The notes under the pieces are model-generated. The model was not told the DNA's origin and did no database searches. It saw only the letters and a program-made list of their open reading frames with translations. A DNA stretch of 64,000 nt. Source: Symsagittifera roscoffensis. Taxonomy: Eukaryota > Xenacoelomorpha > Acoela > Convolutidae. Both the position numbers and the translations under genes were made by a program. Position 1 is the first letter of the stretch; the number at the start of each line of letters is the position of its first letter. The stretch lies in contig NC_087065.1 of NCBI RefSeq assembly GCF_963678635.1, positions 59,298,754-59,362,753 on the forward strand. The letters run 5' to 3'. Below are positions 35,301 to 47,300 of the stretch, in pieces.

Positions 35301-38300
35301 GGCGATATGCTGTGCGTTGTGTCTCCAAACACTCTCAACCCAATGACTACAAATATTGAATTTATTTGGCGTTATGCTTTAAAAATCAGTATTTGGGATT
35401 GATGCAATTCCAAATGCTGACCTAATTTAGCGATATGCTGTGTGTTGTATTTCCATACACTATTATCCCAACGACTCAAAATATTGAATTTACTTGCTAT
35501 TCTGTTTCCAAAATACTGAAAGATAACATCCACCAATTTAAATAACAATTGTTTTGAATTTGGTTAAGTCTTTGCTTTTTAATTCCGCATTTCTATAGAT
35601 AAGAATTCCAGCTCTAGCTTTTAATTGCTCATGTGCAAGTTCAGTAATAAACAAAACTCTGATCCACTTACAGTTTGCGGAATCCGCTTACAGTTGCGAA
35701 TTCCAATTATATTTTGTAGAATCCACTTACAGTTGCGGAAGCCAGAACAACTGGCTATTTTCGCAAATGTGCCGACAAAATTTACGTTACAGCTATTTGT
35801 AAGCGGAATCCACGGAAGTTTTGTAAGTGGAATCCACTTGCATTTTGGAAAGTGTTTAAGGGTTTGTCTATGGAATCCAGAAACACACAGACACAAAATT
35901 TTGGCCTCGTAATGTCCAGAGCACATTTTGGCCTCGTAATGTAGATTTTCAAAAAAACCTATTTTCAAAAAAAAACCTACTACTTTTGACAATTAGATGT
36001 CGCAATCCGTTCCATACTTAAGTAAATGTTTTTGTATTTTCAGCCGTTTCACAAAAAAATCCAGCAAATTTGACCAAATATAGCAGGCACGGATCTAGAG
36101 TAATCTCAAAGGGGGATTTCTTAAAATTCTCTCCTAAAAGACAAAAAGGTCCCATTTTGATAAAGTTTTCTGCGCCGCAGACAAATTTTGAAAAAAAAAC
36201 TTCAAAGCGAGTTGTAGGTACTTTTTGAGTTTTAGGCAAAGAAATAAGTTTTAGGTTTTGAGCCAGTTTTTTGTCCAGTCTTAAGTACTTTTGAAATAAC
36301 TTTGACCAAAATACTTTGTTTTTTTTTCTGGCGCGCTCTCCCCCTGAAAGCTACGATCTGGGCAGAAGTATATTAGGTTACTTATTGGTTCTTTTAATTG
36401 GTAGGGGCGTCTTTTCAAAACATATCCAAATAGTTTCTTTCCCATTGTTCGGTTCATTTTTAGCCATCATATTCTTCGTTTTTCAGACAAAGACTCTTGT
36501 GTCGTGTATGTATCTCAGATCTCATGCAAGTTGTCCCTCTTTCTCATATTCTTCTTCATGCTCACACCTGATTGGCTGATGGTTCTGGTTGCCGTGGACC
36601 GAGTTCTGGCCATAGAAAAGAGTGTGTGGTACAAGATGCACTGCACCACAAGGCGCTAAACTTAATCACCTCTTGCGAAGAAAAGCCGCCAATTTAGTGG
36701 AAGAAAAAATGAACTAATTTCTTCTAATGTTTTAAATTTTTACGGAAAATGCTTTCGCATGCATTTTTCTGCAAACTGAAGACGGGACTCGATAGGCAGA
36801 AGTGCTGGGTGTTTCGAAAAGGTATTTTTCTTTATCATTTACTGATTTACAATTTTTTGAACGCCCGCAAGATAGTAAAGTGAAAAAAAAAATACTTGCG
36901 ATGGGTTTTTTGGTCAATATAATCGACTTGCATGTCACCTGCAGACAACAGAATGAAAACAAAACCTATTTTAATCTACTGTTTTATCAAATTCAAAATC
37001 AGTTTCAATCCATTCAATATCAACTCAAATTTTATTGTTCCGACTTTCGATACGAAAGTAACGGAATATTTGTGCTCGGGTGGTTTTTTTTCTTCAGACA
37101 AATTTCGAAAATTAACAAGCCATTTTTGACAATTTTTTTTTATATCATTCGAAAGTTATTGTAGTCTTAAGCTTAAATTTGAAAAGATATTTCACCTGTG
37201 AATAGTTTTTGTAAAGTTATGGGGGTTTAAATATTGCCATTTTGGCCAATTTGGGACAACTAACGCGCGATATATTTCGCGCTATTAACGCGTTAGCGGA
37301 TATTTAATCCGTCTTAGAAGTCGTTCCAAATTGGTTGAAAGAAGCTTATTTGCCATAATTGATTTGTTACAAGGAGCAAAATTTATCCTTTTGTACTTTA
37401 TATGACGTGAGGAGGGATGTTTTTCATCAAAAAAGTTCAAATTTTAGAAAAAAATTTTCATTTTATTTTATTACATTTAATTTTTTTTGTTAGTACTGCT
37501 CCAAAAACCTCAAAAGGCAGTCGGAACATTCAGGGCTTCGCCCTGATACGAGCAGTCTTGTTTCTATTTGTTTTTGTTTTGCGTAGTACTATTTTTTGAT
37601 CAATCTGCTTTTATCACACGGATAATGCAAAATTTCTAAACTTAAATTATTAAAATTAGAAAACAGTTTCACCCCAATGCGCTTGAAACGGAGGCGGAGC
37701 AATAAGCAGATTGGTCCAAGTGCAGAATGAGTCCAAGAGCAGAAAAACAGAAAAATATTGACTTTTATTGTTTTATACGGGCTTAATTGATAAAACGATT
37801 ATTAGAATCGTCAAAAAAAACCAAGAACACGAATAAATTATGCATGAATTGACTAATGTCTTTAAGTTTTTTGATTAATTTTTTTTTTAAAAATTCTTGA
37901 TTAAATTGCTCAAATTATGCATGAAATGTTTGTTGCTTTGCTATTATTGACGTTTCTGATCATTAATTTGCCGATTAGCTTATAGAAGTTGATATTTTTC
38001 TATTTTTCTGCTCTTGGACCCATGCTGCTCTTAGACCATTTTGCTTATTCACTGGCCACCGCTTGAAGCAGTTCCATTTGCAATTGAATTTATTGCTTTG
38101 ATTGTTTACTTTAAATATTATAGATACCGACAATGATACACAAGTTAATCGATTTGTATTTTTGGAACTCCAGTGCGGAAGAGTTAATTATCTTTTGTTC
38201 GAATCATATAAGGCTGACAAAACTTTGGCCTCGCTAATTCAGCTACCAGAATTAAACATCAGTTGATATGAGTGATGTATTCTGTTATACCTCTCACTGG

Positions 38301-41300
38301 TATAATGGAAAAACGTCAATTTCGAAGAAAAAAATCAGTTTCAAGTGCTTCGCGGTTTGACCTCCTGACATAAAAAAAAACGATTATCACACAATTTCTT
38401 GCAGAAAAAGTTGCTCGTTCTACAATTCCATTTAATGAATGAGTGGCGTCCCTCATTTTTTCCAGCTAATCAGAAATCAAAAGTCCCAAATAGGCTCTTA
38501 AAATCAAAGTAAACAAATAATTTAGCGCCCTTGGAGTTAATACTGACCGATTACATAATTAGCAGATAGCAGATAAGTGAAATTTGAAACCTTGCCAGAT
38601 CAAAAACCACCAATTTGAAAACAAATGAAAAAACTCCAAAATTTTTTTAATGTAAAAAACGGTTAGGTCTTAATGATAAAAATGTAGGTGCAATTTAATA
38701 CATCATTTTTTGGCAAAAGTTCAAATGCAATTCATGTGTGCGATTTCTACCACTAAACCTATGGGTTTTTTGTGAAAAAAAACCTGATATATTGTGTTTT
38801 CAGACAAAAACACATAAATCAAAGAGAAGTTTGCTTTTTAAAGGGAAAAATGCTTGTCATACAGATTCAATATATAAAAAGTGTTATAGTAGAAAAATTA
38901 TTTCAAACGCTTTTTTTGTACGCATGGAATTGTACGAAACTGGAAATTGAATGACAAGCGTTTTTGGACATCCCGGGCCTACGGCATTCGAAGGCAACCG
39001 ATTACATCAAAAGAAAATATTAAACCGATCCTTTGTCAGATTAACTCTTAGCCCATTCTCTCTATTAAAACTCTGCACAAATGGCGAAAAATCATTGAAA
39101 ACTTGGGATCCATTTTTCAAATTGTTTCTATCAGGTCACTTGTGACGATAAAGATTTATGTGCTAAGTATAGTATCATTTTGGAGAATATTAGTTATAAA
39201 TAGAAAAAAAATTGGCCGAAATTTTTTTGGTTTCCCAGAGAAAATAAGACGAAGTCTGACTGGATTTAATTAGAGACTGATCTATAAACTTAAGTCTGCT
39301 ACAATTTTTTTTGTTATATTAGTTGTTATTACCCCTTATTTGAACACTTTTTGCTTAATTGAATCTCCCTCTTTTAGTTTTTTTTTTAAATTTTTGGTAT
39401 TTGAATTTTTTCCTTCCATCAGTGTAGTCGGAACATTCTGTGCTATTTGTGCAGCAACTGGTTGAATTGTTCTTGTTTAAAATTGTTAACCCAAAAATTG
39501 TCTTACCGTTTTTGTAATAATTATATTTAAACTCTATCAAGTGAGGCGTAAAGGTCAGTATAAGTGGTTGAGTTTCGCCGTTCTACAACAGGAGTGCGTG
39601 GATACCCATATCAGTGTTTCTTCTGACCCTCATGGTATTCGGAATCCCCAGAATTGTTGGGGGAAGATTGTCATTCGATGAGGGTCCAGACTGCACCCAG
39701 GTAAGGTCTTTATCAGAACAATTTTTGTCGATGCGCTTAAGCATTGAACTCTTTATTGCTTCTTCAGGTTTTGAAAGCCTGTCGGTTACTTTTTTCGGTA
39801 GAGTTTAGATGCTACTGCACGGCAAAATAATAGTTTAGAGTTTAGAAGCTAAGGCAAATAATCCTGAAAGCGTAAAGTTTACGCAATTTGATTCTAGCTA
39901 TCTGTCATTTCCGCTATATTTCTATATGCCATTTTAGTTCTGGAATTCAATTTTCCCGGTTTCTAAATTATAGCGCTGATTGCTCTTCTTATAAATACCC
40001 AACGTAATCATTTGATTTATAAATAATATATTAAGACCGTGTTTGATGAGGCACTTAGCATACTGGTAAGGCCTTCACTTCGAGATTGTCAGATTGAGTA
40101 AATCGATCCCCTGCCATGGCAATGATTTGACCTCTAGCTTCAGGTCTACCAGATCCCGGCTGATTATGGCTGCAATAAGCTTGAAAGTTCCAGCCTTGAG
40201 TCGCTAAAAAGAGCTTTGCTCAACTATATAACTCGAAAGTCTAGAATGTCGGGAAAAAACTATGCTTAAACAGGTTGGATAGTTTTTCATAGATCCTCTG
40301 CGAATCGCAGAAATCACCATTGTTATTTGAGTTTTCTAGGCAGCGGAAAATCCAAATAAGGAGTTTCTAGGAGTGCATTTCTCCAACATCACTTTCTTTG
40401 GGGTGCCGGCGCTGCTGCTTGTGGCTGGAATGACTGTCAGACTGCTGCAAGACCTCGCGAAGAGGAACATCAACTTCAGAGGAGCTCGACAACAATCGGA
40501 ACCAGAGAGCATACGAACGGTAATTCTGTTCACAACTAGAGAACAATTTCATCTCACTTCATCTGACCGTTCCGAAGTCATAATTTTCTGAATAATTTTC
40601 AGAGCAAAAATAGATTCGAAAAGAAAATGAATATGTAAATTTACTTTTAAAAACCCACCTCCACCCTTACACAAACAAGCCTACGCATGCGCGAATTGAA
40701 AACTTTTGTAAACGTTTTTTAGGCCGACCAAATTGTTCCAATCCTTCTCAAAACACTACGAAGACCATTAATAAAAGTGTGCAAATACCACTGGTAAGCT
40801 AAACTAACTACACTAAGTTAAAAGAATAAAAGTAAGTGTGTTAAATTAAAACTGGCCGATGTCTCAATAGAGCAACTAGTGACGCAAAGTCCACTGGACT
40901 TCGTAAAGCTAACAACTTGCTAGTATCTAATTAACTAATAGAGGTCAAGGTTACTACTTTAAGATACACAATCACAACATTCCCCAAAGCACGAAAAAAT
41001 TGTATCTGCATTTTTACAAAATAACCAAAATCACACATATACTCCATTCTCCCTTCACTCCAAGGGATCGGAAGTTTGACACAAAAAAAATCAGCATTCA
41101 GCACCAATGGAATTTACAAGAAAATAGACACATTAACACGGAGATGAATATGAGATAAAGTTTACAGGCTACCTACAAAATGTTACAGATATATACAGCA
41201 GATGAACAAATGAGTTAAACAAAACGTTACGTACAATTGGGGTTATGTATCATATAAACAAATTTAACATAGTAAACTAAAATGGTAATTGCACTAAAAT

Positions 41301-44300
41301 GAGTCCAACAAGGAACTACTATTAAGATCATTAAGGTTAAGAATTGAGCGTGTAAAGAAAAGTTTTAAGAAAATGTTGAGGAATTAAATGTTTTATGGAA
41401 AATGTCTCTTTCTGTTCTAACTTCTTAGCACGTATTGACGAAATAGCGCTACCATCATCGTCTTTGTTATCCAATGGGGGTTCTTCCAATGGGGAGCATT
41501 AGACCGCAATTTTCGGGTTCAATGAGGATGTAGTCGAAAGTGAGCCTTGTGTCATTTCGGCCACTAAGGTTGGTCTTGTTTGTATTTCCTCCAGAGGTGT
41601 CAAGAATGCCGATGGAGGCTCGATAGTAATGGAAATCTGGCATCTGTTGGATGACAAAATGTGATAAGTGGTTCCTCTTCTGAGTCCAATACGTATATTA
41701 TCGCGGCTGCTGATTACACCTGTTCTATGAACCGCCTCTCTCCATAAAAATTTGGGGGGCCTGGGTTCCTCCTTGGGCGCGACGAACCGCATGTTGGAGT
41801 TTCTGTTTTGACTCTGTTTGCTTCTCAGGGGAACTCTCAATTGCCTTTGGATTCTCGCTTGTGCAGGAGTTGATGCAGAGTAGACCGAGATTGGGAGTTC
41901 GCCAAAAGGTATTCGTCTTGTCTGATCTAAAGCACTATCACCAATAAAAGACTGGGAATTAGAATTAACCTCCGATTCAGTGCCCAAATATTCCTCTGAA
42001 ACATTGTCCCAAAGATCTAGGTCTATCGGTGAAGATAAATTCAAGTTAACGAAGCTGAAACCTTTACTGATTGAGGCTTTTGTTTTCCTCCTTTTCATTG
42101 AACTGGAACCCGTTGGTGTGTAGGCTATTGTTGGATTGGCTCCATTGGAGTCCATTCTTTTCAGATGGGAATTTCTGTTTCTTTTTCCTGCTAAATCTTT
42201 TTAGTATTTAAAGTGTTCGGGCCGACGAAAATTCAGTTGGTGCCAAAGGTTGGATTTTCTTGAAAGCAAGATCCGAGTTTCTAAGTAATTGACCGTTATC
42301 TAGGATTACCGCATGTTTTGTGTCTGAAATAGGTTTTCCGCCAAGGGTCTTAAAGTATGGTTTGCCTTCCCTTCCCTTCACAGTCTTTCTATACCAATTA
42401 CCTCCTTGACTGAAGGGGTTAGATAATGGGGCTCTCGGTACGACTTGATCCGTTTCATCGGTGGGGTCGCTCTCGTATCCCCTGCTGTCCGGTATCGTTT
42501 CCTCCAAGTATCCGTCCTCTGTGATATCATTCGCTCCCCAGTCCTGCGCTCTCTTTTTTGACAAAATTGACTTCCCTTTATCTAAATTAATGATGTGTGA
42601 AACCAAGGATTTCCGGATTGTATTGGGTGACCTAATAAAAGGTTTAGAAAAAGGGGAACATTCAATGGATGGTTGTTTCGTTGAACAAAGTTTCCAAATG
42701 ATTTTGTCGATCGCCGCTTTGAAAGTCGGTTAAGGTTCGTTAAAGGACATTGCCTTAAGTTTTGCTTTAACTGTATAAATAAGACGTTCTATGACTCTTT
42801 TAAAAGTAGATGTGTTAAATTAAAACTGGCCGATGTCTCAATAGAGCAACTAGTGACGCAAAGTGCGCTGGATTTCGTAAAGCTAATAAATTGCTGGTAT
42901 CTAATTAACTAATAGAGATCAAGGTTACTACTTTAAGATACACAACCACAACTTTCCCCAAAGCACGAAAAAATTGTATCTGCATTTTTACAAAATAACC
43001 AATATCACACATATACTCCATTCTCCCTTCACTCCACGGGATCGGAAGGTTGACACAAAAAAAAATCAGCTTTCAGCACCAATGGAATTTACAAGATAAT
43101 AGACACATTAACACGGAGATGAATATGAGATAAAGTTTACAGGCTACCTACAAAATGTTACAGATATATACAGCAGATGAGCAAGTGAGTTAAAAAAAAC
43201 GTTATGTACAATTGGGGTTTTGTATCATTTAACCAATTTTAACATAGTAAACTAAAATGGTAATTGCGCTAAAATGAGTCTAACAAGGAACTACTATTAG
43301 ATCACTAAGGTTAAGAATTGATCGTGTAAAGAAACGTTTTAAGAAATTGATGTATAAACCAATGGTAAAGTAAGCTCACCTTAATGTCCAGTTTACTTAA
43401 ATAAATTTTGTGAGTTTAAGCTGAAGAATTAAATTTTTTATGGAAAATGTCTCTTTCTGTTCTAACTTCTTAGCAAGTATTGACGAAATAGCGCTCCCAT
43501 CATCGTCTTTGTTATCCAATGGGGGTTCTTCCAATGGGGAGCATTAGACCGCAATTTTCGGGTTCAATGAGGATGTTGTCGAAAGTGAGCCTTGTGTCAT
43601 TTCGGCCATTAAGGTTGGTCTTGTTGGTATATCCTCCAGAGGTGTCAAGAATGCTGATGGAGGCTCGATAGTATTGGAAATCTGGCATCTGTTGGATGAC
43701 AAAAATTTGATAAGTGGTTCCTCTCCTGAGTCCAATGCTTCTATTATCGCGGCTGCTGATTACATCTATTCTATGAAACGCCTCTCTCCATAAAAAATTG
43801 GAGGGCCTGAGTTCCTCCTTGGGCGCGACGAACTGCATGTTGGAGCTTCTGTTTTTGACTCTGTTTGCTTCTCAGGGGAACTCTCAATTGCCTTTGGATT
43901 CTCGCTTGTGCAGGAGTTGATGCAGAGTAGACCGAGATTGGGAGTTCGCCAAGAGGTGTTTATCTTGGCTGATCTAAAGCACTATCTCCAATAAAAGACT
44001 GGGAATTAGAACTAACCTCCGATTCAGTGCCCAAATAGTCCTCTAAAACATTTTACCAATGGTCTTAGTCTAGCGGTGAAGATAAATTCGAGTTAACGAA
44101 ACTGAAACCTATAGTGATTGAGGCCTTTGTTTTCCTCCTTTTCATTGAACTGGAGCCCGTTAGTGTGTAGGCTATTGTTGGATCGGCTCCATTGGAGTCC
44201 ATTCTTTTCAGCGGGGAATTTCGGTTTCTTTTTCCTGCTAAATCTTTTTAGTATTTAAAGGGTTCGGAACGGAGGAAAATTCAGTTGGCGCCAAAGTTTG

Positions 44301-47300
44301 GGTTTTCTTGAAAGCGAGATCCGAGTTTCTAAGTAATTGACCGTTATCTAGGGTTACCGCATGTTTTGTGTCTGAAAAAGGTTTTCCGCCAAGGGGCTTA
44401 AAGTACGGTTGGCCTTCCCTTCCCTTCACAGTCTTTCTATACCAATTACCTCCTTGACTGAAGGGGTTAGATAATGGGGCTCTCAGTACGACTTGATCCG
44501 TTTCATCGATGGTGTCGCTCTCGTATCCCCTGCTGTCCGGTATCGTTTCCTCCAAGTATCCGTCCTCTGTGATATCATTCGCTCCCCAGTCCTGCGCTCT
44601 CTTTTTTGACAAAATCGACTTCCCTTTATCTAAATTAATGGTGTGTGAAACCAAGGATTTCTGGATTGTATTGGGTGACTTATTAAAAGGTTTAGAAAAA
44701 GGGGAACATCCAATGGATGGTTGTTTCGTTGAACAAAGTTTCCAAATGATTTTGTCGATCGCCGCTTTTAAAGTCGGTTAAGGTTCGTTAAAGGACATTG
44801 CCTTAAGTTTTGCTTTAACTGTACAAATAAGACGTTCTATGACTCTTTTAAAAGTAAGTGTGTTAAATTAAAAATGGCCGATGTCTCAATAGAGCAACTA
44901 GTGATGCAAAATCCACTGGACTTCGTAAAGCTAACAACTTGCTGGTATCTAAATAACTAATAGAGATCAAGGTTACTACTTTAAGATACACAATCACAAC
45001 ATTCCCCAAAGCACGAAAAAATTGTATCTGCATTTTTACAAAATAACCAATATCACACTTAAACTTTATTCTCCCTCCACTCCACGGGATCGGAAGTTTG
45101 ACACAAAAAGAATCAGCATTCAGCACCAATGGAATTTACAAGAAAATAGACACATTAACACGGAGATGAATATGAGATAAAGTTTACAGGCTACCTACAA
45201 AATGTTACAGATATATACAGCAGATGAACAAATGAGTTAAAAAAAGATACACAAGATAATAAGCTCACCTTAAAGTCCAATTAACTAAATGAGTTTTGTG
45301 AGTTTAAGCTGAGAAATTAAATGTTTTATGGAAAATGTCTCTTTCTGTTCTAACTTCTTAGCAAGTATTGACGAAAGAGCGCTCCCATCATCGTCTTTGT
45401 TATCCAATGGGGGTTCATCCAATGGGGAGCATTAGACCGCAGTTTTCGGGTTCAATGAGGATGTAGTCGAAAGTGAGCCTTGTGTCATTTCGGCCACTAA
45501 GGTTGGTCTTGTTAGTATAACCTCCAGAGGTGTCAAGAATGCCGATGGAGGCTCAATAGAAATGGTAATCTGGCATCTGTTGGATGACAAAAATGTTATA
45601 AGTGGTTCCTCTTCTGAGTCCAACACGTCTATTATCGCGGCTGCTGATTACACCTGTTCCATGAACCGCCTCTCTCCATAAAAAATTGGGGGGCCTGGGT
45701 TCCTCCTTGGGCGCGACGAACTGCATGTTGGAGTTTCTGTTTTTACTCTGTTTGCTTCTCAGGGGAACTCTCAATTGCCTTTGGATTCTCGCTTGTGCAG
45801 GAGTTGATGCAGAGTAGACCGAGATTGCGCTCTCTTTTTTGACAAAATTGACTTCCTTTTATCTAAATTAATGGCGTGTAAGACCAAGGATTTCCGGATT
45901 GTATTCGGTGACCTATTAAAAGGTTTAGAAAAAGGGGAACATCCAATGGATGGTTGTTTCGTTGAACGAAGTTTCCAAATGATTTTGTCAATCGCCGCTT
46001 TTAAAGTCGGTCAAGGTTCGTTAAAGGACATTGCCATAAGTTTTGCTTTGACTGTATAAATAAAACGTTCTATGACTATTTACATAAAATTACATTAATG
46101 TTGTTCTTGTCGCAAAAGTTTTTGAAACGAAGCATGACCCATGGTCCGCTCTAATTGACTTTGGGTACCGATGTAGATTACAGTAATACGACATGAATAT
46201 TAGTAACGAAGAGGCTGAAGTATTGTTCACCACTTTAGCAGAAGGTATTTTTGTGAATCCATCTATGCATATTAGGAGATATTTTGCTGTGCCCCAGTAA
46301 TTTATGTATTTTGATGTGCCCCACCAAAGAACCAGTAATTTATCCGTATTATTTTGATGTGCCCCACCAAATAACCAGTAATTTATCCGTATTATTCGAG
46401 CCAAGAATAACTTTAATATTATTACCCTCTTTTATGCACTGAAAACCGTTTTTCCCGTGGTAATAGATTTCTCGATAGAAGTGTGGCCACCATATGTTCT
46501 CTGTCAGCGCTTTCATCCCAAACTGTCCTGGACGAGTTTAATGCAATAATGTCATAAATAGAGAACTGAGGGCTGGTGGAACGATTAACTTTTTGTCATA
46601 GAATATTATTCCTTCCTTCACGTGGATGTCCAGTTGAAAGGTCGTCAAGTAAGCCCAAAATCTATCCAAAGGTCTACCTCCTTCCACCGCCTTTTTACAT
46701 CTTTAAGGATTTTTTCTTCGTCTCTCATCATTTTGATCAAGATGTTGGAGCAATGGTCCGTAAATACTAGAGGAGTTGTAGGTAGTTTTATCTCCCATTT
46801 TCTTTGTGAGAAGTTTCTAACGAATTTCCGACATAATTGTGTCGTCAAATTTCATTGAAATTCTTTGACGTTCCGCCCGAACGGATAATTTTTGAGGAAT
46901 GTACCGAAGATTGAAATTCTGTAATTTTGCAATTATCTTCTCGATTTAGAATTGAAGCGTTTTAAAATGAAGACTGCTAAAAAAAGGTAGGTTTTGCCTG
47001 ATAGGAAAATTTGATTAAAATTGAATATGGAGAGAATTAATGGAATACAACTGCTTGTACAAGACTCTGAGCGCCAGTGATTAGAATTGCAAATGCGAAA
47101 ACTTCTGTGACGTAATTAAGAATATTTGCGAAGAACGCGTTGGATTTGTTGTAGTATATCTTTCATCCTGACCATTGGGCTTACGCAATCCAAGTTAACA
47201 ATACTATACACACAAAATACATCCACTGGATTATTGATTAAAATTTCGTTATTTATACAATTTTTCTCTTTATAATCACTATTTACAGTAACGTTTTCTA

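Larger units (their letters stand above)
40828..42812 (-). repeat. 3'-end tandem unit A (integrase tail + tail ORF + LTR part)
   Basis: First of three tandem units of about 2 kb. Each runs from within the LTR (AAAAGTAAGTGTGTTAAATT) rightwards to the integrase just after its catalytic Glu (CTTTTAAAAGTA on the plus strand). The joins fall at AAAAGTA, present in both the LTR and the integrase, so microhomology explains the amplification. Confidence 0.85.

Noticed and set aside
40600-40640. Alternative GPCR exon after ATTTTCAG reading SKNRFEKKMNM then stop
   Set aside because: Gives an early stop after TM5 and no TM6; the 40723 exon keeps the frame to the TM6/TM7 exon. A truncated isoform cannot be excluded.
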